From Nymphaea colorata (taxonomy: Eukaryota; Streptophyta; Magnoliopsida; Nymphaeales; Nymphaeaceae), in the NCBI RefSeq assembly GCF_008831285.2, contig NC_045141.1, positions 7,551,353-7,615,352 of the forward strand: a stretch of DNA of 64,000 nucleotides. The letters run 5' to 3'. A model generated the notes under the pieces. That model was not told the origin of the DNA. It searched no databases and worked only from the letters and a program-made list of their open reading frames with translations. The position numbers and the translations under genes were made by a program. Below are positions 48,229-59,499 of this stretch, one piece after another. The first letter of the stretch is position 1, and every line of letters starts with the position of its first letter.

Positions 48229-48606
48229 TGTTAAGAAATAGGATTTCTTAATTAGTTGTTTGCTACCTCTTAATTAGGTATTATCTTAGTTAGGAATTAG
48301 TTTATTTTTTCTTTTTCTATTTTATTTTTATTTTCTATTTTTTATTATGTTTTATTGTATTACTGAGCTAGCCGTTGGCAGTTCCAACGGCTCTATTAAG
48401 AGTTGTTGGAACTAGACCAACGGCTAGTTCAGCCTCTTTCCTCCTTACTCTCTCTTGTATAAATACTTGTAACAGTCCCTTGTAAAAGTAAGCTCTGTTT
48501 GACAACCTTCACATGATTTATTGAATGAGTTTTATTCTCTCACTTGGCTTTAGTACATTTTTATTGTTATATGCATATTTTGTGACTCTTATAGTCACTT
48601 TTCACA
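48229..48606 (+). repeat. Copia-3 5' LTR
   Basis: 378 bp, TGTTAAG...TTCACA. It includes a long inverted repeat (48368-48427, CTAGCCGTTGG against CCAACGGCTAG) just before the TATAAATA box at 48458-48465. Confidence 0.9.
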
Positions 48607-48619
48607 TAGTATCAGAGTC
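48607..48619 (+). other. Copia-3 primer-binding site
   Basis: TAGTATCAGAGTC adjoins the 5' LTR and differs at two positions from the standard TGGTATCAGAGCC. Confidence 0.8.
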
Positions 48620-48815
48620 ATTGGGTTGATTCTTGAAATCTATTAAAGGTTGTTACTATTATCTTGAGTTGCTGGTTCGTGGAAGAATTTTTTGTTGCTA
48701 GTGGATATCATCTCTTGAAAGCCAATGCCGTGAATGCTCACCAAATGTTTGCTGAAACTTCTAGAGGAATATTTTCTTGACTTCCTTGGAGATTATTATT
48801 TCATATATTACTCTC

Positions 48816-49690
48816 ATGGAGGACTCCAAAGTTTCAATCGAAGGAGGAAGTTATTATGCTTCATACAAGTTTGATGGGACCAATTATACGTTGTGGGCAA
48901 AATGTTTGGAAATACATATCAAAGGGAAATATTTATGGGGCTTCATAAGAGGTACGTCTATCCCTCATTCTTTAAAGTTAACCAAAGTATAGAATGGGAT
49001 TGAAAAACAATTAGACGGGGAGGAAAGACTAAATGTCATGAATGAATATTATAATAAATTAGACGATTGGGAATCCAAGAATTATAGGATTAAAGAATGG
49101 ATTTATGGAAGTATTGAACCTAGGATTGCTCAAAATCTTATGTACTATAAAAAAGCTAGTGAAGTTTGGGAATATTTCAAGGGAATGTTTACTCAAAAAG
49201 ATATGGCCCGAAAGTATCTATTGATTCAAAAAGCCAAAAGTATCAAACAATGAGAGAAAAATGTTACAGAATATTTTATGAAAATCTCTAGTGTGTGGAA
49301 CGAGTTAGATCAACTTAGTCCCTAACTAGAGATGGATTGTACGTGCCATGAGATTAGAAGAAATGAAATTGATGAATTTAGGCTTTTCCAATTTCTTCAA
49401 GGACTACGATCCGAATTTGAAAAAATAAGGTCAGCCATTCTTTCCTTAGCCTTTCCTCCACCCATTCATGAACTCCTTACTGAGTTAAGTGGAGAAGAAA
49501 TTAGAATGAAACTATCCAAAGAAATGGATAAGGAAAGTGTTCTTATTTCAAAACAAGAAGAAGAAAAAGTCTTAACCACCTCTAGACCGGAAGCAACATC
49601 AAATCTTTTATACCTCCTCACTTTAAGAATCAAAATAGAGGAGAATATAAAGTTGTTTGCCACTTTTGTCATGAACCGGGTCACATAAGA
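48816..49690 (+). pseudogene. Copia-3 gag
   Basis: The ATG at 48816 opens MEDSKVSIEGGSYYASYKFD, with the gag core NYTLWAKCLEIHI, VWEYFKGMFTQKDMARKY and FRLFQFLQGLRSEF (UBN2-type gag). In-frame stops occur near 48990, 49251 and 49323, and the zinc-knuckle region after 49640 is frameshifted. The product of an intact copy would form the virus-like particle coat. Confidence 0.82.
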
Positions 49691-49909
49691 CCTAGTTGTC
49701 CAAAGTTGAACAACAATGAAGGACAATCACAAAATATTGGAGGAAATTTTCTCAAATGAGGAGCTTCATATCCTCAAGGAGGGCAATACAACCGGGGAAT
49801 TTCATATCCTCAAGGTGGACAATACAACACTAGACAATTTGATCACAGAAAGGTTGCAAATATTGCAAATGAAGGATGTGATCTTTCATCAAATCATGAT
49901 CCCTTCAAC

Positions 49910-52330
49910 CCTTGAACAAGGAGTCAAATTCCAGAGCACTACCAACAATGGCATCCATCTCCAATACTCTCAGTATGTTTTCTTGGCTTTTAGACTTCGA
50001 TGCATCTTTCCATATGACACCGAATATATCATCTTTGATAAATTTTGAACAAACTAGAAAAGAATCAAATGTAGTTACTGCTGATGGAACTTCTTTGAGT
50101 GTTAAAGGGATTGAGAATTTTAAAAAAGAATTTGGAAAACAAAAATTTTTTGTTCCAAAAGTTAGTTATGTCCCTAGACTTAATTTTAACTTACTTTCTG
50201 TGTCACAAATCTCAGATCTTGGTTTTGATGTAGTTTTCTCATCAAATAAATGTTTGGTGCAGGATCACCAAACCGAGAGATTGATTGGGGAAGGTTTTAG
50301 AAAAGGGGACCTTCACCACATGGACAATTTGTGTATCCCCAAAGAGAAGTTTTGTCACTGTGTCGAAAATGTAAACATCAATATTTGACACCAAAGATTA
50401 GGTCATCCAAACATTAGAAAATTATCTATGATGAGTCATACCAAGGATATTTGTATTGAAAACTTTAAATGTAATGATTGTATACATGAAAAAATGATTT
50501 TTTTATCTTTTGGATAAAAAAACTTCTTCTCTTCTTTGCCTTTTGAGCTTGTTCATTATGATGTATAGGGACCCTCTCCTGTCATGTCAAAAGGAGGGCT
50601 ATCATATTATGTGATCTTTGTTGATGATTTCACTAGGTACTGTTGGATATATTTTCTAAGAAACAAATCCAAAGTTTTTGAAATATTCAAAAATTTTCAC
50701 AAGTTGGTACAAACTCAATTCAATGCTAAATTAAAAATTTTAAGGTAGAATTCAAATGAGTTCAAAAGATATTTGAAAAACTACCGAATAGTCCATCAAA
50801 AATCATGTCCAAGAACACATCAACAAAATGGAATGTCTGAGAGAAAACATAGGCACATAATTGAAATAACAAGAACTTTTCTTATTGTCAAAATGTGCCT
50901 AAAAACTTTTGGGCTGAAACAGCCCTTGCCTCTATTTATCTCATAAACAGAATGCCTTCAAAAGTTTTAAATAATACAATCCCATTTGAAAAATTATTCA
51001 AGTATGAACCCGATTTCAATAGACTTCATATTTTTAGATGCAAATGTTTTGTTCTTAATGACAAAGCTGACAAGCTAAGTTCAAATATTATTAAATGTGC
51101 ATTCATTGGTTATTCTGAGACTAAAAAAGGCTACAAATGTTATGACCCTGTCAAAGATAAGTTCATAGTTTCTACGAATGTAAAGTTTTGCAAAGATGAA
51201 AGTAGATTAAAAAATTATGAAGAGTCACAACACGACAATGATTATTATTTTTTATTTAAGTATCTCTCTCAATGTGATGATGAAATACATGATGTTGATG
51301 ATAGTAACACTGATGATAATAGTGATAGTAGAGTAGGCAAGGACATATTGTGGCATATGAAACTTTTACCCCATCACATAGAGCAAGAATTAATGTACTC
51401 TCACTTTGAACCTTCCACTTTTAATGAAGCCTCCAAATATATTGAGTGGAAGGGTGTCATGGAAGAAGAACTGGATGCCTTAAAGAAAGCCCAAACTTGA
51501 GAAATACAAGATTTACCTATGAAAAAAAAGACTATTGGATGCAAGTGGATATACAAGGTGAAGACTAGGAGTGATAGATCTCTATAAAGATATAAGGCGC
51601 GACTTGTTGCAAAAGGTTATACTCAAGAATATGGTATTGACTATGAGAAAACATTTACCCTTGTAGCTAGGATGACCACTGTTAGGACTTTTATTACTTT
51701 AGCTTCTATCAAAAACTGGAATATTTATCAAATGGATGTTAAAAATGTCTTTTTAAATAGAGATCTTATAGAAGAAGTCTATATGAAAGTACCCCCTGGT
51801 TTGTCCATTCCACAAGGAAAAGTTCTTAGACTTAAAAAGGCTCTATATGGTCTTAAACAAGCTCTCAAAGCTTGGTTTGATCGGTTTAACTCTGTTATCT
51901 TTAATTATGGATTTCACTCATGTTTGACTGACACTGGTTTGTTTGTTAAGAAAACTACTGTAGGTATCATAATCCTTCTACTATATATCGATGATATGAT
52001 CGTTACAGGTAATGACAAAGAAAGTCTTAACAAATGTAAAGCTTTCCTACAGAGAACCTTTGAAATGAAAGATTTAGGTTTTCTAACTTATTTTTTGGGT
52101 ATTGAGGTTGCATTCTATACTAAAAGATATTTTTTGTCTCAAACTAAGTTTGCTGCAGAAATTATTGATAAGTCAGGTATAACAGATGATAAAATCATGG
52201 AAACTCCTTAAGTAGTAGGAAGCAAAATGAAGATTGATGATGAAGTTCCTCTCACCAATCCTACTCCCTACCGTCAGCTTGTGGGATCTTTAATGTATTT
52301 TAGATAAATTTTCGGTGATATCACCATAAG
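49910..52330 (+). pseudogene. Copia-3 protease-integrase-reverse transcriptase, RNase H missing
   Basis: The protease site reads LLDFDASFHMTPN; the catalytic Asp is present but the DTGAS motif is DFDAS. Integrase follows with RLGHPN, the first Asp in HYDV (His-Ser-Asp altered), a damaged second Asp region (about 50745-50760), and MSERKHRHIIE with its Glu. The linker and RT run from 50895, with SKWIYKVK-like GCKWIYKVKTRSD, RYKARLVAKGYTQEYGIDYE and the intact palm LLYIDDMIVTG (near 51985). RT ends at YRQLVGSLMYF (about 52300), and RNase H is replaced by a jump to the polypurine tract. Several stops are present (for example 51498, 51585, 52209). Confidence 0.85.
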
Positions 52331-52341
52331 TTTAAGGGGGG

Positions 52342-52706
52342 CATTAAGAAATAGGATTTCTTAATTAGTTGTTTGCTACCTCTTAATTAGGTATTATCTT
52401 AGTGAGGAATTAGTTTATTTTTTCTTTTCTATTTTATTTTATTTTTTTATTATTTTTTATTGTATTGTTGAGCTAGCCGTTGGCAGTTCCAATGACTCTA
52501 TTAAGAGTTGTTGGAACTAGCCCAACGGCTAGTTCAGCCTCTTTCCTCCTTACTCTCTCTTGTATAAATACTTGTAACAGTCCCTTGTAAAAGTAAGTTG
52601 TGTTTTACAGCCCGATTTATTGAATGAGTTTTATTATTCTCACTTGGCCTTAGTGCCTTTTTACTGTTATATGCATCTTTTGTGACTGTTATAGTCACTT
52701 TTCACA
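52342..52706 (+). repeat. Copia-3 3' LTR
   Basis: 365 bp and highly similar to the 5' LTR, including the inverted repeat (52473-52532). Its first two bases read CA where TG is expected. It is preceded by the tract AAGTTTAAGGGGGG. Confidence 0.9.
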
Positions 52707-53615
52707 ATCTGAACACCCTACTTAATCTCATCTGAACCTATCCCATTCGAGTTCAACCAAGGCCAGGCCGACCTAGCCCTAACCCACTGGACCTAACTCA
52801 ACTCAGTATTACCTGACCTAGCCTACCCCCATCCAAGGTGAACCATCTCCTCTTCTACGAGGGCGAGCAAGGAGTTCATCTAAGTGGGCGACATGTTCAC
52901 AAGGAGTCGGTGCCATTTTCAACTCCTCCAGCGGCAAGGCGTGCGCCTCTCAAGGTAGACCTCAGCCCACGAGCAACAGTCACCTTCGGCGGAAGTCTAC
53001 CTCTTCCTCTGCCAGGAGGGTCGAGCCTCTTCATTCCCCGTTGCTGTAATACCTAAGGATTGGTCTTCTCCTGGGGTCATCTTGCGGACTTAGCCAAGCA
53101 ACTCTTGGCCGGTGACTTCTCAACCCCCTATAGCTATGTGGATTGGGTGTTAATTTGCATGCTTTGCTTTCTAGCCCGGCTATGGCCATTGCCTTGACCA
53201 GCGGTACCTCTAAGGCTCAATAGCCGAGGACACGACCGTAGGGGCAGCAGCATATCTATTGGGATTTGGTGTGGTTTGCACGTTCATTAGGTATGGATGA
53301 CAGAGTATATGATTGGTTTGGTTGTATGGTTTGTGAGTGAGGATTGAGAGCTTCATTTGTATCGCTCGCGCTTTATACGGCCTTCAAACCCTTTCTTGTA
53401 GTAGGAAGTGAGCCTCACGGGTTATGATACACCATTCTTGTACCGCTACCTATGGGATTTTGCGCTGGGGTCTTGTCCAGTCAGGTGTTTGAAATTGTAA
53501 ATAATTTGTTTTGGTTTTGTCTGATGGCTTCTTCGAGAGATCTTGGGAGTAGGATCGGCATCTGGCAGAGGTCTTGGTCGACACTGGGTCTGGGTCCTAG
53601 CTACTGATGCTTTGT

Positions 53616-53935
53616 GAAGAGATTTAGAACCCTCGCAAGCCACAGCTCCCCTAACTAGGTTACTAAAAGATGAGCTTTTCGTTGGGAAGAACGCAATACA
53701 TCAACCTTTGAGCAGCTCAAGAATGCCATAACTCATGCCTTAGTTCTTGCAATGCCTAATTTCCTGCGGTGGAAACCGATGCTTTTGAGGTGGAGGTGGG
53801 TGCTGCGCTTAGCCAAAAGCCTTATAGCGTGAGAACAATTCCAAAGCAAATCCCCTTATGAAGTTGGCTGTCCAAGTGGCATCAATACATAGTGAGAAAA
53901 TGGCTTTAGATATGGATGATCACGCCAATTTAAAG
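53616..53935 (+). pseudogene. Gypsy RNase H fragment
   Basis: Fragments in shifting frames read APLTRLLKDE, TFEQLKNAITHALVLAMPNF, VETDAFEVGVGAAL and SQKP, then WHQYIV and a final DHANLK. They match the RT connection and RNase H of Gypsy elements (PLT.LLK, TF..LK.A....PVLALPNF, VETDA...GIGAVL.Q). The natural partner of the RT block ends at 45604, 8 kb upstream. The frame breaks off near 53935 with no integrase after it. Confidence 0.75.
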
Positions 53936-54258
53936 TAATGGGCCAGTCGGCTCGACCGGACCCGACCTTATAGTAAGAGTCGGGCCCAAGCTGGCCCAAT
54001 GCTCAGACCTGAGCTCGGTCTCCTCCCAATGCCTAAATCTTGAGCCCGAACTCAGCTTGGTTCAATTAAAATAAAAAATTATTTTTAAATATAAAATAAA
54101 TTTTTTTGAATATAAGATATATTTTCATAATAAAATATACATCCTTATTTAATAAAAATAATATAAAAAAATAATCAAACCAATCAAGCTTCAAACCGAT
54201 CTGAGCTAACCCGATACATTATCGGGCTGGTTCAAACCGGTTTTTTCGGGTTGGGTAA
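53936..54258. mobile_element. Possible MITE with G/C-rich ends
   Basis: About 320 bp begins GGGCCAGTCGGCTCGACCGG, has an A/T-only core (54065-54170) and ends with CGGGTTGGGTAACCAAG-type sequence that partly complements the start (CCCGAC). It abuts the left end of hAT-2. Exact terminal repeats and a target duplication could not be fixed. Confidence 0.35.
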
Positions 54259-54602
54259 CCAAGTATTAGGGCTGCACACGAGCCGAGTCGAGCTCGAGCT
54301 TGCCCAGCTCGAGCTCGAACTCGACTCGAACTCGAGTCGAGCTACCTAACACAAGCTCGAGCTCGACTCGATTAAATAAAGTTGAGCTCGAGCTCGACTC
54401 GATTAACTCGATTAGCTCGTCTAAATAAAATATGATCCTTCTTTTTAAAATATCTAGTAAATTTCATGACGTGGGATGAAATTTGTGAATCACTCAACCG
54501 AGTCAACCCTGCCAACAGTTTAGAGCTGCAAATAGATAAGCTGATGACTGAACAACTGAACAAAATGTAAATAGGACATAATGTATACGAGGAAATAAAA
54601 GT

Positions 54603-55031
54603 TTAAAATTGGCTACACAGTATGGTAAAATAAAAGCCAACTTCAGTAGCTACATATGTCCTTTGATGGAAAAACAAACGAGCAGATTCGAGTCCAGATC
54701 TGAGCAGAGCATCATCTCCAAGAGGAAATTGGATAATAGCAGCAACAATTTGAGCAAGCTTTAGAATATAGTTTGAGAAGACGTAGACAGGAGTCAAGAT
54801 CAAGGCTGTGCAGAACAGAAAATAACCCATGACCTCTGGCTTTGCTTGTAAATCCCCAGCATCCTCAACCTCCCAGCTCCAAAGGCCTGTCCACACAGTT
54901 TCTCCAAAGCACTTCCCATACCCAGCTGCCATGATCACCAAAACCCAGTTCAAATTTCCAACAGAAATCATCCAATACATAGATGATATAATAAAGGACA
55001 TGCTCCTTAGTGCAGAACAGAAATCATCCAA
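54603..55031 (-). CDS. Unidentified hydrophobic protein fragment within hAT-2
   Basis: 142 codons with at least two membrane-like segments (SMSFIISSMYWMISVGN and YFLFCTALILTPVYVFSNYI), a central acidic loop (WSWEVEDAGDLQAKPE) and a segment LKLAQIVAAIIQFPLGDDAL. The composition is protein-like and unlike a transposase, so it may be an exon captured from a host membrane-protein gene. I do not recognise the family. It could also be a chance frame. A 15-bp sequence (CAGAAATCATCCAAT) is repeated near its start. Confidence 0.3.
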   Translation of the reverse strand: MDDFCSALRSMSFIISSMYWMISVGNLNWVLVIMAAGYGKCFGETVWTGLWSWEVEDAGDLQAKPEVMGYFLFCTALILTPVYVFSNYILKLAQIVAAIIQFPLGDDALLRSGLESARLFFHQRTYVATEVGFYFTILCSQF

Positions 55032-56100
55032 TGTAGATTAGCATAGGCTGTCCATCAACAAGATTGGCTGGCACTCAATCCAATACACACGCACACACAT
55101 TTTTCAGTTTATCAAAAAGATTGGTTGTTCATCAATGCATGTAGAATAAAAGGAGCAGGGATCAGCTAAAATAGATCGTGCACCATTTTTCAGAAACAAT
55201 ATTCTGGAAATCAACACGTTAAGTTATTTCTCGAAAATGTCAGCCATGCCAATCTCATCACTCAGACAGAAAGGAAGGAGCAGAGAGAATGTATAGTACA
55301 TTCCTCAATTTTTGTCAGTTACATTTGCTAAAATAAATAGGGGACCCCAAGACAGCAAACCATCCTACGGCGGCCCAAAAATTACAAACAGAACCAGCTA
55401 TACTTGAAAGCTAAACCGAAACAGATATGTACAATTATTTACACATAAAAAAGATCCAACACAAACTAGAAACAAGAAAAAAAAAAACAATTCTTTTTCC
55501 ATTTTGATGAAGAATACAAATGAAAACAGTCTGTTCCTAAAGGCAAATTTAAGTTTTTCTTGTTCTTTTTCAAACAAATCAGTGATAATAAATCATAACT
55601 CTAATCCTACGATGAACAAAGGATAAAAAATTCAGCTAAATATGCTATAGATGAAGCATGAAAAACCAACATGGGCTTCAAGGCTTCATCACCAAGATGA
55701 GATGTTGGAGGCAGTCAAGAGTTGAAGACCTCAGCTAACAAACCCAAGCCTGTATGTACCCCTAACCCCAGTGCGTATGGCAGGAAAAGAAACACACACA
55801 GCAAGAAAAAAACAAGCAAACAAACAAAAGAAAAGGCTCATTGGAGAATATATAAAAGCTGGCATAAATCAGAAATATCAAAAAAAAAAAACTTGCATCT
55901 ACCATCAACTGCTTTGCCAACATCCCTAGAAGATAAGCCAAATACTTCTATCCACGTCTTTGAGAACAGTGCACATGCTAATATCATAAAAACAATAAAG
56001 AAAAGAGCACGGAATGGATTGGCTGCCAATTCTTATACTGTTGAATCATGTCATGCAATCTCATCTTCAGCAGTACCCTACAAAAAAAACCAACAATAGT

Positions 56101-58269
56101 TTATAAGTAAACAACTTCTATAACATATAAGCGTAAAATAAACATGATAAAACTTAAATATACATGCATTTTGGTACTTGCCTTTAGCAATACCGGTACA
56201 AGATTCATAGGGTCGCCATACTGTTTTATCCAATCGCCTAAACAAACTAATTCTTCTACTGTCTTTAGGCTCAATGAACTCCTAGATTCATCCACAATTC
56301 GACCTCCAATACTAAAAGCAGATTCAGAGGCAACTGTAGTGATAGGAATACACAATATATCTCTTGCCATATGTGATAAAATGGGGTATTTCAGTTCTTT
56401 ATCTTTCCACCAAATTAATATATCAAACGAATCATGAGCGGTAACATCACATTTGAGCAATCCATCTTCTAAATACATATCAAGCTCAGACTTTGAAGCT
56501 TGAAAATGAACATTGTCTGCTTTATTTAAAAAGCTAAAAAATCTTATTCTACTTCTACTGGAGTTGCCACATGATGGGTCAGTTCCTCTCATAAAAGTAG
56601 TAGAATCACTTTCAACATCTTTATTTGAACCGTCAATTTTTGCAATGTAGCTATTATAAAGGTCTTGCATTGTACTTCTTACTAATGTCATATGTTCTTC
56701 TTTTTCTTCTATTTGACAAAAAGTCTTTGAAAAGACAAAGTCTGTTAAACTCAACTTTATCCTTGGATCTAGTATCGAAGCAATAGTCATTAATATGTTG
56801 CGGGAACTCCAATATTTATCAAAATTTTCCTTCATTTTGAATGCCATTCTCTTCATAAAGCTAGACCCATTTGTAACTCCTTCTTGTAATAATTCTTGAA
56901 CCCCCCAAATTTCTAAGAAAAATAGGTTCGTTGTAGGATACTTCGACCCTGAAAAAAGAACAGAAACATTATAAAATGCTTCAAGAAAAGAACATATTTT
57001 TTGTACTCTCTCCCATTCTTCTGCATCCAACAACCAGGTAAAACCAACATCTTCCATAGCAAATCTATCAAACACATGTCTGTACATAAGTGCAACTTCC
57101 AACATCAAGTAAGTAGAATTCCATCTAGTTGAAACATCTAGCACCAACTTCTTTTGACCACGCATTTCAAATTCATCTACTATAACCTGAAAGTTGTAAA
57201 GTCTTGATGGGGAACATTTTATGTATTTGACAGCCTCTCTGATCTTACCAAGTTCATCTCTAATTACAGACAAACCATCTTGCACCATTAGATTTAAAAT
57301 ATGTGCACAACAACAAACATGAAAAAATTTACCGCCTTGGTATAGACTTACACCACTTTTCTCTAAAATTTCTTTTAATGTTCTTACAAGAACATCATTA
57401 GAAGAAGCATTATCAACCGTAATTGAGATGATCTTCTTTTTTATTTCTCATTCTTGAATATTTTTAGCAATCACATTTGCTAGATTCTTCCCTGTATGAG
57501 GTGGTTCGACTTGGCTAAAACCAATTATACGCTTTTGAAGTGTCCAAGAATGATCTATGAAGTGAGCTGTAATGGAAATATACCCAATTTGTTGGTTAGA
57601 CGTCCACATATCTGTTGTCAAAGCAACGAAAGGAACTCTTTTAAAATATTCCTTCAATTTCTTTTTTTCGACCTCGTATAATTTTGTGACATCTCTTTTC
57701 ATTGTTGTCCTTGAAATGGGTACCCAATTTGGAAAAGCAACCTTCATTAAAAATCTAAACCAACAATGTTCAACCATATTGAATGCATACTCATGACAAA
57801 CTACCATCTTTGCTATTATTTCTCTTATCTTTTCAGTATCAAGTTTGGCACCCTTACTTATTACTTTCTTTGTAAGGCCTGAAACTTCACTAATCCCAAA
57901 CCTCAAAGTATTTTGCGTCAAACTACCAGAACGCATAAGACATTTATGTCTTTTCATTGATGATGTACACCCTCCTGAACTTATAACAAATGTTGTTTTA
58001 CAATACTTGCATCTACCTTTTTTGACACCACCCACAGTTACTTCTTCAAAATCATTCCAAACTGAAGAAGTTCTTGCCCTTTGTCTTTTCATACCACCCA
58101 CAGTTACATCCTCATTTTCAACAGACCTTGTATTAGTAGGATCTAAACTGTCATGAGCTATAGACTGTTGTGTAGAGCTTCCTACATTATGTGGTTCTGT
58201 TGAACCTGCTCCTGAACTGCATATTACTTGTTTGTCTTTACTAATAGTATTTTATATCGGTGAAGACAT
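56101..58269 (-). pseudogene. hAT-2 transposase (RICESLEEPER-like), two nonsense codons
   Basis: A single frame of 723 codons runs from ATG at 58269 to 56101, interrupted only by TAA at 58254-58252 (codon 6) and TGA at 57450-57448 (a probable Trp). It has a BED finger (CKYCKTTF...MKRHKC, about 58040-57950), TTDMWTSNQQ (first catalytic Asp), TVDNASSND (second), CCAHILNLMVQDG, STRWNSTYLML, and a C-terminal hATC domain with WWKDKELKYPIL and VASESAFS (Glu). The last residues read into a probable GC-AG intron near 56180, with a short final exon upstream of 56090. It is clearly related to the hAT-1 transposase but has diverged, so the two are separate families. Confidence 0.87.
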
Positions 58270-59331
58270 TCTTCTTCCGTAGATAGAAGGACTAATCTAT
58301 AATACAATAATTAACTACAGTTATATACTGCAAAATTTAAATTCACAATGCGTTTTCGTAAAAACAAATTAAAATAAGAAGGAATTAAAGACATGCAACC
58401 AACAACAACGCACCGGCTCGATTTCTACTTGATTGCTGCTAATATATAGCTCAGTCTGACCGAAAGTCAAGCTTAACCAGAACATGAGCTACAAAACAAT
58501 GTAAAAAAAGATAATTATGGAAACACAAAAAGAACAACAGGTGGATGTATAGAGGGAGAACTAAGAAATGACATACTTATCCTTGATATCACATATATGG
58601 TCTTTTAAATATATATACTAGTATGCATATACATCTATAATGTATACGTTTTTATTTTCTGTTGCCAGATGGTGTTCATTTATGAATTTTTTTTTTCACA
58701 ATTATTATGTGCTCACTAGCAAATCATGGAAATTACCAGGTTAGTCGTCTCGATGTTCCAAAAGAAGACAAAGATGTTTCATCACAGCCAAGGTACACTA
58801 GAACACATACTGCATGAGGATGGTGAAATTACATCATAGATCTTGTTGAATAAACGGGAACTTTATTCCCTGCTGTGTGGCTTTGAATGCTAGCCATGCA
58901 TGCCAAAAGTGTAAAATTTTCACCAAAGAACATGGAATGACACCTTTTGTCAGAGCTTGTAGGATTTTTCCTTCTGGAGCTGTTGACTTGCCTTTGAAGT
59001 CATTGAGTTAGGAAGAATTTCATATATTCCTTGAATTTAGTTGTGGTCAACCTTGATAGTTGAACCGAGAAATTCATCTGTTTGGGTTCATTAAGTACAA
59101 AAGGGAAAAAGAAAAGAGACTGCAATATATCTTCCAGTAACATAAGTAAATAGAAACTCAAAATCTCTTGGAGTTTTCACACAAAAAAAAAATGATGGAA
59201 CTCTTTGACCTCCCATGTATGTGCAAGGACTGGAAGTTAAGTTAATAGGCAAATAACCTTTCAAGTGTGACTTTTGAATACCATTGCTTGAAATATGCTT
59301 CTTTCTCCTCTCCTCTTCTCTCTCTCCCTCC

Positions 59332-59382
<51 letters not shown>

Positions 59383-59481
59383 AAGCTCAATCATTGAACT
59401 CCAAGATTAAAAGAAAAAAATTTTAGGAAAAAGGGAACAATGTGGAAAATGGACTGAAATTTGAGTGAAATGGTCTCAGTG
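58270..59481. other. No gene seen between hAT-2 and hAT-3
   Basis: A/T-rich sequence without recognised coding segments. The base before 59482 belongs to the sequence interrupted by hAT-3. Confidence 0.45.
59310..59379. repeat. (TC)n-(TA)n microsatellite
   Basis: A CT-rich run followed by about 16 TA units. Confidence 0.9.
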
Positions 59482-59499
59482 GTGCCGCCCAATGTTGTA

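Larger units (their letters stand above)
48229..52706 (+). mobile_element. Copia LTR retrotransposon (Copia-3)
   Basis: LTRs lie at 48229-48606 and 52342-52706. The flanking 5-mers GTCTG and ATCTG match at 4 of 5 positions. The primer-binding site TAGTATCAGAGT is one of the initiator-tRNA type with changes. Gag, protease, integrase and reverse transcriptase follow in Copia order; RNase H is absent. The element lies in the mosaic insertion, whose similar C/T-rich sequence continues on both sides. Confidence 0.9.
45605..53615. mobile_element. Mosaic insertion in the Gypsy element, class unknown
   Basis: Gypsy RT stops at AGC before TGTTACGTG (45605), and the RNase H side resumes near CTACTGATGC (about 53616). 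Without the nested Copia-3 the insertion is about 3.5 kb. Its left part (45605-48228) has an LTR-like beginning and a TATAAATATT box near 46136. It also has a diverged duplication (GATCTGCCAAGAGTT at about 46738-46827 against GATCTGCCAGGAGTT at about 47125-47211) and a proline/serine-rich open frame (47569-48030). Its right part (52707-53615) shares GACCTAGCC-type phrases with the left part near the Copia junctions. No transposase, polymerase or matching termini were found. It could be a LARD-like LTR element that lost one LTR. Confidence 0.5.
36170..53935 (+). mobile_element. Gypsy LTR retrotransposon remnant split by nested insertions
   Basis: Gag, zinc knuckle, protease, reverse transcriptase and RNase H similarities appear in Gypsy order in five blocks. 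They are separated by a small insertion (37317-37560), the 6.8-kb Harb-B and a mosaic insertion of about 8 kb. The RT frame continues exactly across the Harb-B target site. No integrase block or LTR of this element was recognised; the 5' side is bounded by Harb-A and the 3' side breaks off near 53935. Boundaries are approximate. Confidence 0.82.
54267..58269 (-). mobile_element. hAT transposon (hAT-2), right end not found
   Basis: The left terminus TAGGGCTGCACACGAGCC is a typical plant hAT end, followed by a subterminal array of GAGCTCGAGCTCGACTCG-type repeats (54290-54420). A hAT transposase lies on the minus strand (56101-58269), and an unidentified membrane-protein frame at 54603-55031. 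No inverted copy of the terminus (GCAGCCCTA) is visible before hAT-3, so the right boundary given is only the end of the coding region. 55040-56090 shows no other gene apart from a possible last transposase exon near 56070-56090. Confidence 0.72.

Noticed and set aside
45605..53615. Helitron as the source of the mosaic insertion (3' end near CTAG)
   Set aside because: There is no 5' TC end, no hairpin before the CTAG, no T after it, and no Rep/helicase sequence.
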